Assembly: GCA_018668595.1 (NCBI GenBank)
Contig: JABJCP010000033.1
Coordinates: forward strand, 1-64,000
Source of the DNA: Candidatus Woesearchaeota archaeon
GTDB taxonomy: Archaea; Nanobdellota; Nanobdellia; Woesearchaeales; UBA11576
Direction of reading: 5' to 3'
Length of the DNA stretch: 64,000 nt
Of the stretch, positions 40,746-49,605 are shown in pieces. Below the pieces are notes generated by a model. It worked only from the letters and a program-made list of their open reading frames with translations, was not told the DNA's origin and searched no databases. Each line of letters begins with the position of its first letter. Positions within the stretch are counted from its first letter, which is position 1. The translations under genes and the position numbers were made by a program.

Positions 40746-41462
40746 TTACATTTTTTCATAAGCTTCTTGCAAAGCTTCTGCTATTTTACTTGCAATATAT
40801 CTTGGTTCATTTCTTAGCGACTCACAAATTTCTATTTGCATCGCATGATGATCTGTTCCTGCATGATATTGTATTCCTCTTTCTTGTTTCCACGCTGCAA
40901 AATATTTTCCAATCCATGCTCTTTTTCCTTTTTCTGTTTTCAATTCGCCATCTATTTTTCTTCTCATTTTTGCAGTCATTTCTATGTTGGCTCTGACCTT
41001 TCCACCACATCTTTTTCCAGTTTCAAAATCCACTGCTTCAGGATGATATTTTGCTCCTTGGTATTTTTTCTTTTTCTTATTCCATTTTGCACCAATTCCT
41101 ATATCTATTCCGTGATCTCCCCTGTTTTTCATTCCGTGTATGTGCACTATTACTGCGTGTTCGCATCCATCATGTTCTTTTGCAGAATATTGTTTTGCAT
41201 CCTCTGCTATTTCATCTATATCTCTGTAAAACCTATTTTTTCTAGAATTTAGTTCTATGTCTTTTATATTGTTCAAGTCACACTCAATTCTCTTGTATCT
41301 AGTATTGACTACAAACCCAGCACTCATTATTTTTGCAATCTCTTCTGCAATTTCTGCAGTCATTAAGTCGTCTTTTGCGCCATGAGTCGCTACAATCACA
41401 AACTTACTTTTACTTTGTTTTTTTGCGCCATACTCTGTTTGTACCCTATTATCTAATGTCAT
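40746..41462 (-). CDS. N-formylglutamate-amidohydrolase-like protein (tentative)
   Basis: VIVATHGAKDD, VNTRYKRIECDLN, VIVHIHGMKNRGDHGIDIGIG; distant pattern only. Confidence 0.45.
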   Translation of the reverse strand: MTLDNRVQTEYGAKKQSKSKFVIVATHGAKDDLMTAEIAEEIAKIMSAGFVVNTRYKRIECDLNNIKDIELNSRKNRFYRDIDEIAEDAKQYSAKEHDGCEHAVIVHIHGMKNRGDHGIDIGIGAKWNKKKKKYQGAKYHPEAVDFETGKRCGGKVRANIEMTAKMRRKIDGELKTEKGKRAWIGKYFAAWKQERGIQYHAGTDHHAMQIEICESLRNEPRYIASKIAEALQEAYEKM

Positions 41463-41515
41463 TTTTCACCTCTTACTAACTATCGAATAATGACTACTAA
41501 GAAGTACTTAATTAT

Positions 41516-41539
41516 TTGTTGTAGAAATATAAACAACAA
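41516..41539 (-). promoter_or_regulatory. Operator copy 1 (TTGTTGTAGAAATATAAACAACAA)
   Basis: 24-bp element shared with 42644, 46187, 47418; upstream of ORF 41462(-). Confidence 0.8.
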
Positions 41540-41608
41540 TACACAATAATAGAAATAATAAGATAATGTAAAATAAAACAAAATAAAACTATTACAATTT
41601 ACAATTAA

Positions 41609-41770
41609 TCAATCATACAATTCTTGTTTTACCAAATCATACAATTTCAATTCTTCTAAAAACTCGCTTTTATCCTTAATTAAATATTCTGCATTCAATA
41701 CTCCAAATTCTAAATCTTTTTTCCTCGCCTCAACCAAATCACACAAATATTTTTTCACTGTTTCATTCAT
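41609..41770 (-). CDS. Small uncharacterised protein (53 aa)
   Basis: MNETVKKYLCDLVEARKKDLEFGVLNAEYLIKDKSEFLEELKLYDLVKQELYD; below track cutoff; SD gggagg. Confidence 0.6.
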   Translation of the reverse strand: MNETVKKYLCDLVEARKKDLEFGVLNAEYLIKDKSEFLEELKLYDLVKQELYD

Positions 41771-41828
41771 TTTATCCCTCCCAAGTCTAGCTTAAACAAT
41801 TTCGAATTTAAAAAATCAGAAAATTAAT

Positions 41829-42353
41829 TTAACTCAAATGATCTAAAACCCTATTTGCTCTTTCTTCTATTGTTCCAAAACCTATTTTAACAAGATCATA
41901 ACCAAAATCAACATAAATTTGTTTTATTTTATTTCCTATCTTTAAAGCTTCATCTTCATTTTCTCGTCTGACTTCTGTTTTTTTTGTATGCCCTAACTGA
42001 TCAATTAAGAAAACTCCCGCATAATGAATTTTTTCGGATTCAGCTTTAATCTCCTTGTACTGCCAAGTTCCCATTTTTACATATGCAAGACCATCAAGTA
42101 GTCCTCTGTCTATGAATACTCTACTAACTCCTAAAGGAATTTTTCGTTCATAATCAATTTGTATTTTTAGAATTTGTATTTGAAAATCATCTTCAAGCCA
42201 AGGTTCATTTACTCCTTGTGCTTGTTTAAGTTTAATGTATTCTTCTGCTGCTTCAGGAATGACACATTCTCCTCTTTTTTTTAATTCCTCAATTATTGAA
42301 CTTTTTCCAGTTCCAGGTCCGCCTGTTAAAACATATTTTTTTATTTCAAACAC
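41829..42353 (-). CDS. P-loop NTPase (AAA_28-like)
   Basis: KKYVLTGGPGTGKSSIIEELKKRGECVIPEAAEEYI. Confidence 0.8.
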   Translation of the reverse strand: MFEIKKYVLTGGPGTGKSSIIEELKKRGECVIPEAAEEYIKLKQAQGVNEPWLEDDFQIQILKIQIDYERKIPLGVSRVFIDRGLLDGLAYVKMGTWQYKEIKAESEKIHYAGVFLIDQLGHTKKTEVRRENEDEALKIGNKIKQIYVDFGYDLVKIGFGTIEERANRVLDHLS

Positions 42354-42484
42354 CCATCAATTTAGTTTAAATATTCTTATAACTCAATTTATTAAATTTA
42401 ATCAATTTAATCAATTTAATCAATTTATTCTATTAATTTGATGAATTTGATTTATTATTTATTAAAGCAAAGATTATTTATTTT

Positions 42485-42607
42485 TTATTGCACAAGCCCT
42501 ATTAGTTTTAGTGCCACAAATCTTACTTTCTCTTGCGTCCACTCAGGGTGTACTTGTCTTACTCTAATCTGTGCTTCTTTCATTTCTTGAATTATTTTTT
42601 GGTCCAT
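42485..42607 (-). CDS. Small uncharacterised protein (40 aa)
   Basis: MDQKIIQEMKEAQIRVRQVHPEWTQEKVRFVALKLIGLVQ, immediately downstream of operator copy 2. Confidence 0.5.
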   Translation of the reverse strand: MDQKIIQEMKEAQIRVRQVHPEWTQEKVRFVALKLIGLVQ

Positions 42608-42643
42608 CTTAATTATTAGATAAGACCTAAATTATATCAATAC

Positions 42644-42667
42644 TTGTTGTAGAACAATCAACAACAA
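42644..42667 (-). promoter_or_regulatory. Operator copy 2 (TTGTTGTAGAACAATCAACAACAA)
   Basis: Same 24-bp element, followed on minus strand by GATATAATTT. Confidence 0.8.
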
Positions 42668-42686
42668 ACAAAGGATCATCAAATAA

Positions 42687-43514
42687 TCAATTCAATCTAT
42701 TAATCGCTTCAACTAAAGATGCTACTTTCTCATCATCAATTTCATTTTTCCAAAAACCATCTTTCTTAAAAAATGATCCAACAATAAAAAGATCTGCATC
42801 TTGAAACAAGTGAATATTTTTATCAGTTATTCCAGATCCTACTAACACAGAAACCTTAACCTTTAACTTAACAGAACTAACCTCTTCAGGCGATGCTTCT
42901 TTTCCAGTACTAGTTCCTGTAATTATCAAACCATCTGATAAAAAGAATTCTGCAGTGTGTGCAGTTTCTAAAAGATCTACATCAGAAGTTATTGCATGTG
43001 ATGAATGTTTCTTTTTTATATCTGTGAAAACAAGAACATTTTCTGCACCTATTTGTTTTCTATACCTCAGTAAGTCTCCTGCACAGGATTCAATGTAGCC
43101 TTCATCTGCAACATGCGCGTAAACAAATCCTTCGACGCGAATAAAATCAAGATCTGCTGCTTTTGCTACAGCCAGTGCTTCTTTATTTGCAGCAGCAAGT
43201 ATTTGTATCCCACAATAAAGTCCTAGATTTTTTATTTCTTTACCAATTACTGCCATCAAAGCAGTTACTTCAGGACCAATATTTTTAGTGTAAGGAATAT
43301 CATGCATGTTTTCAATAGCAACAATGTTTATTCCACATTTCAAATATAATTTTGCTTCCTCAATTGCTTTGTCAATAATTTCCTGAGAACTCAATTTATT
43401 ACAAGGTGTTCCTGGTAAAGCCTGGACGTGAATCATTCCAATAATTGATTTATTTCCATTAATATATTCTTTAAATTTCATTATAACCACCCTTACACCC
43501 TCCCCTAATTTCAA
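42687..43514 (-). CDS. BtpA/SgcQ-family TIM-barrel protein
   Basis: IGMIHVQALPGTP, ENMHDIPYTKNIGPEVTALM, GSGITDKN. Confidence 0.88.
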   Translation of the reverse strand: MKLGEGVRVVIMKFKEYINGNKSIIGMIHVQALPGTPCNKLSSQEIIDKAIEEAKLYLKCGINIVAIENMHDIPYTKNIGPEVTALMAVIGKEIKNLGLYCGIQILAAANKEALAVAKAADLDFIRVEGFVYAHVADEGYIESCAGDLLRYRKQIGAENVLVFTDIKKKHSSHAITSDVDLLETAHTAEFFLSDGLIITGTSTGKEASPEEVSSVKLKVKVSVLVGSGITDKNIHLFQDADLFIVGSFFKKDGFWKNEIDDEKVASLVEAINRLN

Positions 43515-43519
43515 ATCAT

Positions 43520-44116
43520 CTATTTATTCCAAGCACCATATTCAAAAATATCTATGCCAAACTTATTTAACATTTGAACTAATTTATGAAGCGGAAGTCC
43601 GATAACATTCGAGTTACAACCTTCAAGTTTCTCGACGAATACTGCACCCCTTCCCTGTATTGCAAATGCTCCTGCTTTATCAAGAGGCTCACCTGTTGCA
43701 ACATATTGTTCAATATCTTTTTTTGACATTTTGCGCATTTTTACTTTAGTTAATTCATAGTCGACTAATTCTTTTCCAGTTGATGCATCAATGATAGCAA
43801 CACCTGAATAAATTTTTAAAACCTTACCTGATATTTTTCTCAGAGTTTTTTTGGCAACATCTGCAGTATGTGGTTTTCCAATTCTGTGTTTTCCCAAAAC
43901 AATAAATGTATCAACTCCAATTACAATTCCTGATTTTAATCGATCTGCAACATCTACTGCTTTTCCACGAGCAAGCACCATCGCAAGTTTATGCGGTAAC
44001 AAATCTAGAGTCATATCTTCTTCATAATTACTTGGAACTATTTTAAATTCTAATCCTATTTGCTGTAATAATCCTTTTCGTCGAGGACTTGTTGATGCTA
44101 GAATTATTTCTTTCAT
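43520..44116 (-). CDS. maf: Maf-like nucleotide pyrophosphatase
   Basis: ILASTSPRRKGLLQQIGLEF, GVDTFIVL, AGAFAIQGRGAVFVEKLEGCNSNVIGLPLHKL. Confidence 0.93.
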   Translation of the reverse strand: MKEIILASTSPRRKGLLQQIGLEFKIVPSNYEEDMTLDLLPHKLAMVLARGKAVDVADRLKSGIVIGVDTFIVLGKHRIGKPHTADVAKKTLRKISGKVLKIYSGVAIIDASTGKELVDYELTKVKMRKMSKKDIEQYVATGEPLDKAGAFAIQGRGAVFVEKLEGCNSNVIGLPLHKLVQMLNKFGIDIFEYGAWNK

Positions 44117-44155
44117 TTTATTACCTCCTAAGTTATTGTTTTTATATTTATCTAT

Positions 44156-45112
44156 TTAATTTTTATGTAAGTATGTATTGCAAAGGCACATTACCTCCTT
44201 TTTACCATTTTTATTAAATTTGACATTAAATGCAATTGGATTTTTTGCAACTTTATCAATGCTTGAGTCAAACATTCCAATTCTTTGATTATTAGGACGC
44301 ATTAGTTCAAGCATATCTCTTACTTGTTGAACTAATTCATAATCTGTTAATGGTCTATTTTTCCCTCTGTCAATCTCCCCTTGCATTCTTCTTGCATAGA
44401 GGGTTTTTGGAGTTGGATTAACTGCCATCAGCGTGATAAATTTAGCATTTGTTTCATTTAGTAATAATGCTGTTTCAGCCACATGGGGTTCATAATGTTT
44501 AATCCCTCCTAATCCAGGCATAATCATTACTGATAATTCCATATCACTGTCATGTGCAATCTCTACAGCATTTAACATTTGATTTTTTGTAGTTCCTTTA
44601 TTGACATAATTTAACACATCATCAGATCCTGATTCAATTCCCCAATATACTAAGTTTAATCCCTCTCTTCTAAGATTACTTATTTTTGTTCTGCCCTTCT
44701 CCACAATTGCATCTGCCCTACCATATGTTGCGATTCCTTTTAGATCAAAATCATTTGTTATTCTTTCAATTGCATTTAGTAATGTGCTCTGCTGAGCTTG
44801 CAAGGCATTGCCCCCACCAATGAACACTTTTCTAATATTGTGTCCATAGTCATTGAGCGTTTCAAGCACTCCCCTATAATGATTCATGAATTCATCAAAT
44901 GATTTTTCGGTAAAGCGCACTAAATTATATCTATTACAATATGTGCATCTTTGAAAATCACAACCAGTAGTTAATTCCAGCATCAACGCATGTGGTTGGC
45001 GTTCAGAGGGTGGAAATAACATATCAGGAGAACTATACAAATCTGGATTAGAGTATACCTCTGCTAATTCATGTGATAAATTTATTGTTTTTTTATTCAT
45101 TTTTCTTCTCAA
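44156..45112 (-). CDS. Radical SAM protein
   Basis: MLELTTGCDFQRCTYCNRYNLVRF, VFIGGGNAL, LVYWGIESGSDDVLNYVNKG, MIMPGLGG. Confidence 0.9.
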   Translation of the reverse strand: MRRKMNKKTINLSHELAEVYSNPDLYSSPDMLFPPSERQPHALMLELTTGCDFQRCTYCNRYNLVRFTEKSFDEFMNHYRGVLETLNDYGHNIRKVFIGGGNALQAQQSTLLNAIERITNDFDLKGIATYGRADAIVEKGRTKISNLRREGLNLVYWGIESGSDDVLNYVNKGTTKNQMLNAVEIAHDSDMELSVMIMPGLGGIKHYEPHVAETALLLNETNAKFITLMAVNPTPKTLYARRMQGEIDRGKNRPLTDYELVQQVRDMLELMRPNNQRIGMFDSSIDKVAKNPIAFNVKFNKNGKKEVMCLCNTYLHKN

Positions 45113-45845
45113 TTTCTAATATCAAATCTAAATTCTCCCACAACATCTTTAATTTCCATCCATCATTTTCACCATCAAAAATATCTGCATTATCACGACT
45201 TAATCGAGCAAATATCGCATTTTCAATACCTAATTTATTCTGGTTTCTCTGACGAGAATCCATAGCACCATACATTTCTAATTTTTCTTCTCTACCAAGT
45301 AATTTTTCTCCCTTTTTTTCAAAATAATTTTTTATTAATTTTTTTTCATGTTCAGCATATCCAACTAATTTGTCCCCTTCGTTTAGTTCATTTTCTACAA
45401 TTTTTCTAAGAGTGTCTCTTCCTCCGCAATCAGACCAAATAATAGACAATTCATTTTCTTTAGCAAATTCTTGTTTTTTATTTTTACTGCAGTCACACGC
45501 TACCAACACAACATTTGTTTTCATTCCTTGTTCAACCATATTTTTAATATATTCAAATGCTGGACCTGCACCATTAGCACCTAAATAAAAATAACATCTA
45601 TCAATCCTATTGGCAAAAGATTTTCTTTCGTTTTCTGCAGATTCATAAGCAAATTTTACTTGTTCACTAGTTGCAGTTAATTGCCCACCAAATGTTTCTC
45701 CAGTACGCCAACTTTCTTCTAAGCCAGATACTTCAGCACCAGTTATAATCACATTTCTTTCAAAACCTTCATGATATCCCTTACTAAAACCATCAACTCC
45801 ACGATATGTTACAACATAAGTTATTGGTTTCTCTTCAATTTCCAT
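45093..45845 (-). CDS. Uncharacterised protein upstream of radical SAM gene
   Basis: 250-aa ORF overlapping the start of the radical SAM gene; SD gaggg upstream. Confidence 0.7.
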   Translation of the reverse strand: MEIEEKPITYVVTYRGVDGFSKGYHEGFERNVIITGAEVSGLEESWRTGETFGGQLTATSEQVKFAYESAENERKSFANRIDRCYFYLGANGAGPAFEYIKNMVEQGMKTNVVLVACDCSKNKKQEFAKENELSIIWSDCGGRDTLRKIVENELNEGDKLVGYAEHEKKLIKNYFEKKGEKLLGREEKLEMYGAMDSRQRNQNKLGIENAIFARLSRDNADIFDGENDGWKLKMLWENLDLILEIEKKNE

Positions 45846-45898
45846 TTCAATCCCTCCTAAAAAACCTAACTAATTCACAAAATCAAAAACTAAAAAAA

Positions 45899-46123
45899 TT
45901 AAAAACTCAATTGTTTTCTATAAAAACCTCTTGCTGCAAAATAGCAATTTCTTGCTTGATCTCTATACTCTGCTTTTTTCCGCATATTTATCTCGCCAAG
46001 ATATTGTTCTCGTCTAAGATCTCCTGCTTCTAGCATCAGCTGTTCTTTTGTTTTCAAATCTTTTGTTGCTTTTACAACACTAAAAATATTGTTTATGGTT
46101 TGTTCTATGCTTGTTTGTTCCAT
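45899..46123 (-). CDS. Small uncharacterised helical protein
   Basis: Likely start MEQTSIEQTINNIFSVVKATKDLKTKEQ within the 79-aa track ORF; SD ggaggg. Confidence 0.6.
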   Translation of the reverse strand: MEQTSIEQTINNIFSVVKATKDLKTKEQLMLEAGDLRREQYLGEINMRKKAEYRDQARNCYFAARGFYRKQLSF

Positions 46124-46186
46124 TTTCCCACCCTCCAAAAAGTTAATTTGCTTCTATCTAAGAAAACCTTGCTCAAATATAACATC

Positions 46187-46210
46187 TTGTTGTAGAAACT
46201 CAAACAACAG
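46187..46210. promoter_or_regulatory. Operator copy 3 (TTGTTGTAGAAACTCAAACAACAG) in divergent promoter
   Basis: Flanked on each side by TATA-like boxes (minus TTATATTT; plus TTATTTATA). Confidence 0.85.
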
Positions 46211-46244
46211 AAACTTATTTATACCATAACAACATTCAAACCCG

Positions 46245-46979
46245 TTGGAGGAAGATATTATGCAAAAAATCGAAACTGTTCTTGAAAACGTAGGATTTAG
46301 TCCTAATGAAATTAAAATTTATCTCACACTTAATGATCATGGATCATGTAAAGCAGGAAAAATTGCAAAGATTGCAAAAATAGATCGTAGTAGCTGTTAT
46401 AATTCAATAAAAAAATTAATAGAAAAAGGACTTGTAAGTTATGTTTGTATAGGAAAAGTTAAATGGTTTCAAGCAACAGGTCCAAAAAGAATTCTTGATT
46501 TCCTAAAAGAACAAGAAGAAGATGTTAAAGAAATTATGCCTGAGCTCGACGCAAGACATAAAATGAGCAAACTCCAGGGCCAAGTCCGAATGTTCAAAGG
46601 TTTTAAAGGAGTACGAACAATTTTCCAAGATATTATTGCAACAGAAAAAGAAAATATTGTTTTTGGTAATGAAGGACAATTAGAAGAACGAATGCCAGCT
46701 TATCAAAAACAATTTGTAAGACAACTAAAAGAAAAAAATCTAAAAGTAAGAACTATTGTTCGAGAAGATAGAGATACAAAAACTTCAAATCCTAAATTAA
46801 CTAGATTTGTTCCAAAAACAGTTGAGTCTCCTGTTGTTACAAATATTTATGGAGATAAAATCGCATTAATAATTTGGACTGATGATCCTGAAGGGATAAT
46901 AATTGAAAATGAAGCTGCTGCAAAAGCATATAGAAGTTACTTTGAATTTATGTGGAAACATGCTAAAAAGAAAAAATGA
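46245..46979 (+). CDS. TrmB-family transcriptional regulator
   Basis: LENVGFSPNEIKIYLTLNDHGSCKAGKIAKIAKIDRSSCYNSIKKLIEKGLVSYV; probable start MQKIETVL at 46260. Confidence 0.9.
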   Translation: MEEDIMQKIETVLENVGFSPNEIKIYLTLNDHGSCKAGKIAKIAKIDRSSCYNSIKKLIEKGLVSYVCIGKVKWFQATGPKRILDFLKEQEEDVKEIMPELDARHKMSKLQGQVRMFKGFKGVRTIFQDIIATEKENIVFGNEGQLEERMPAYQKQFVRQLKEKNLKVRTIVREDRDTKTSNPKLTRFVPKTVESPVVTNIYGDKIALIIWTDDPEGIIIENEAAAKAYRSYFEFMWKHAKKKK

Positions 46980-46993
46980 TTTGTACAAACAAG

Positions 46994-47148
46994 GGCTAAT
47001 ATAAAATCCTCTATGTTCCTGAGCAAAAGCCTTGGAGTGATTGCGTAAGAACGCCCGATTCATGCAGGGCGTTCGTCGTTTTTGTTTTGGCCATAGGCCA
47101 AAATAATACTCCGCCTTTGCTCAGATTTTTAAGGAGTTCATATTAGCC
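46994..47148 (+). ncRNA. Structured intergenic element C (GATYYATGCA-loop family)
   Basis: GGCTAATAT 46994-47002 / ATATTAGCC 47140-47148; CTGAGCAAA 47019-47027 / TTTGCTCAG 47116-47124; GAACGCCC-GATTCATGCA-GGGCGTTC 47049-47074; TTTTGGCC-ATA-GGCCAAAA 47085-47103. Confidence 0.7.
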
Positions 47149-47219
47149 ACAGACAAGCGTATAAATAAATATTAGAATTCTGTTTAATTTTATCTTTTTA
47201 TTTTTTTCAACCTTTAAGC

Positions 47220-47381
47220 CTATTCGCTTCCTTTTATTTCTGTTATCACTCTATTAACTACCAGTCCAACTTTTACTCCATAATTATTTGCCACTTCTAT
47301 TTGTCCACCGTATTTTATTTGATCTATTGCTCCTACTAGGCTGCAGGCACTCATTCCAAGGTCATTTATTGTTTGTTTCAT
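47220..47381 (-). CDS. Small uncharacterised protein (53 aa)
   Basis: MKQTINDLGMSACSLVGAIDQIKYGGQIEVANNYGVKVGLVVNRVITEIKGSE, downstream of operator copy 4. Confidence 0.55.
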   Translation of the reverse strand: MKQTINDLGMSACSLVGAIDQIKYGGQIEVANNYGVKVGLVVNRVITEIKGSE

Positions 47382-47417
47382 CTTATTATATACAGAATAT
47401 TCTAACTATATAACAAT

Positions 47418-47441
47418 TTGTTGTAGAAAATAAAACAACAA
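47418..47441 (-). promoter_or_regulatory. Operator copy 4 (TTGTTGTAGAAAATAAAACAACAA)
   Basis: Same 24-bp element, followed on minus strand by TTATATAG. Confidence 0.8.
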
Positions 47442-47482
47442 ATTAGAAAAACAAAATGATATCAATAATGACTCAGACCTTA

Positions 47483-48442
47483 TCAAATATTTAGTTTATT
47501 CATAAGTTTAGAAACATGTTTAGATGTTTGCATTACATAAAAGTGGATCGCAGGAACATCTCTATTAAGAAGTTCTTCTACTTGCCTTGCAGCCCAATCA
47601 ACACCTATATCTTTCACATGTTTAGCTTTTGCAAGTCTAACTTCCTCAGACAGCTCATAAGGAATATCAATATTAAACACTTTTGGAAGCGTAGATAATT
47701 GATTTTTAGAAGAAAGAATTTTTATACCCGGAATAATCGGAACTAAAATACCTTCCGATCGACACAAATCAACAAAATTAAAATAATCATTATTATCATA
47801 AAACATTTGAGTTACAATATAATCTGCACCTGATAAAACCTTTTTCTTTAAATAATCAATATCTGTTTTTATATTAGGAGATTCATAATGTTTTTCAGGA
47901 TATCCTGCAACACCTATACAAAAATTTGTTTTCTCAGCATCCAATAAATTACTCAAATACTTTCCTTGGTTCATACTACTAATTTGATCGACGAGATCAC
48001 CTGCATAATCATTAATAGTTCTATCAATTCTAGGAGGTTTTTTATAACTTACATCATCTCCCCTCAAAGCAAGAACATTCTCAATCCCACTATAATGAAA
48101 CTCGATTAAAATATCTTCTGTTTCTTCACGAGTAAAACCTCTACAAAGAATATGCGGAACTGCATCAATTCCATATTTATGTTTAATCAACACACACAAT
48201 CCTAACGTACCAGGTCTTTTTCTTTTAACTTGTCGTTTAATTCCAGAATCTGTTTCTTCATAGATTGCTTCAGCAGCATGACTAGTTATATCAATATAAG
48301 GAGGATCAAATTTTTTTAAATCTTCAACAACCGAAATTAAATCAGACAAATTTCCCCCTCGTTTAGGAGGAATAATTTCATAACTAAATATAGGGTTATT
48401 TCTTTTTTCAATATGTTCTATCACTTTCATATACAACAACAA
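47483..48442 (-). CDS. Methylenetetrahydrofolate reductase (MetF-like)
   Basis: FSYEIIPPKRGG, DITSHAAE, NVLALRGDDV, ADYIVTQMFYDNNDYFNFVD, PGIKILSS. Confidence 0.92.
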   Translation of the reverse strand: MLLYMKVIEHIEKRNNPIFSYEIIPPKRGGNLSDLISVVEDLKKFDPPYIDITSHAAEAIYEETDSGIKRQVKRKRPGTLGLCVLIKHKYGIDAVPHILCRGFTREETEDILIEFHYSGIENVLALRGDDVSYKKPPRIDRTINDYAGDLVDQISSMNQGKYLSNLLDAEKTNFCIGVAGYPEKHYESPNIKTDIDYLKKKVLSGADYIVTQMFYDNNDYFNFVDLCRSEGILVPIIPGIKILSSKNQLSTLPKVFNIDIPYELSEEVRLAKAKHVKDIGVDWAARQVEELLNRDVPAIHFYVMQTSKHVSKLMNKLNI

Positions 48443-48578
48443 AAAAACAAGATATAAATAGATTCTTAAAGAACATAATATAGGTTATAAGTATTAAATT
48501 CAAAAAAATGATAAGAAAGCCCTTATAATATTAAAAGAGAGCAAATTATTTAAATAAAGGCACCAACCATACAATAAA

Positions 48579-49211
48579 ATGCTTAAAAAAAGAGAGCTTA
48601 AAAAAGAACAAGAAAAATTTGCTAAAAAAGTCATCACTACTGATAATTTTGATGATATTAAGCTAATTGCAGGTGTTGATCAAGCATTTATAGATGATAA
48701 AATTATTTCGGGAATTGTTGTATTAGACATCAAAACAATGGAAATTGTTGATAAAAAATATGCAGTTGTTGAAACTGAAATACCTTATATTCCAGGCTAT
48801 ATGGCTTACCGTGAAGCACCCGCAGTGGTTGAAGCATTCCATAAGCTAACTAAAAAACCAGATTTATTAGTTATTGATGGAAATGGAATACTCCACCCAA
48901 GAAGAATAGGTATGGCAACACACATAGGTATTCTTTTGGATACTCCTACAATTGGCGTAACTAAAAGTCAATCAATCGGAGAGTTAAAAGAAGATACTGT
49001 TTATGTTGAAAAAGAAGCAAGAGCAAAAAAAATAGCAACTAAAGAACATGCAAACCCTATTTTTATAAGTCCAGGTCACAAAATATCTCTTAAAACATCT
49101 ATTGAAATAATTAAAGACATGATGAAAGGCCATAAACTTCCAGAACCGTTACACATAGCTCACAGTTATTCAAATAAAATTAAAAAAAAATTGCAAAAAA
49201 AAGAAAAATAA
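48579..49211 (+). CDS. nfi: Endonuclease V
   Basis: LIAGVDQAFI, YIPGYMAYREAP, LLVIDGNGILHPRRIGMATHIG. Confidence 0.95.
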   Translation: MLKKRELKKEQEKFAKKVITTDNFDDIKLIAGVDQAFIDDKIISGIVVLDIKTMEIVDKKYAVVETEIPYIPGYMAYREAPAVVEAFHKLTKKPDLLVIDGNGILHPRRIGMATHIGILLDTPTIGVTKSQSIGELKEDTVYVEKEARAKKIATKEHANPIFISPGHKISLKTSIEIIKDMMKGHKLPEPLHIAHSYSNKIKKKLQKKEK

Positions 49212-49224
49212 AAAAGGTGATCAT

Positions 49225-49539
49225 ATGACAGAACCTGAATTAACAGAAGATGAAAAAAAATTAGAAATGGATGAAGGCAAAAAAGATGAAGATGTATATG
49301 ATAAAGAAGGTCTTGAACAATTAAGAGAAGATGATGAAATTGAAACATGGGAAGAAGGATTTGCAGAAGGTGCTAATGAAGATGGGCAACTTGGAAAATG
49401 TGCTAATTGTGGACAACCTTTAATGGGAACTGAAGATGTTATTGAAACAAAAATAAATGATGAAATTAAAAGATTTTGTTCGCGCTTTTGTGTTGATGAA
49501 TATAAAGAAAAAAATGGAATTGAAGAAGAAACTGCTTAA
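49225..49539 (+). CDS. Acidic Zn-ribbon-like protein
   Basis: CANCGQPL ... FCSRFCVDEY; acidic N-terminus. Confidence 0.65.
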   Translation: MTEPELTEDEKKLEMDEGKKDEDVYDKEGLEQLREDDEIETWEEGFAEGANEDGQLGKCANCGQPLMGTEDVIETKINDEIKRFCSRFCVDEYKEKNGIEEETA

Positions 49540-49605
49540 GTCTTTTTTTATAGTAAACTAATAATTAAATAATAACTAAAACGAGTAGGGAAGATATAGA
49601 GAAAA

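Noticed and set aside
40694-41252. Plus-strand ORFs 40694, 40836 and 41051
   Set aside because: Antisense to the 40746-41462 gene, which has an SD and an operator; Phe/Ser-rich artefacts
42350-42440. Short AATCAATTT tandem repeat upstream of the NTPase gene
   Set aside because: Simple-sequence repeat in an AT-rich intergenic region; no evidence of function
4831-47148. Elements A-C as MITEs or insertion-sequence remnants
   Set aside because: Terminal inverted repeats differ completely between copies and no target-site duplication or transposase is visible; conserved loops on changing stems fit RNA structure better, though not proven
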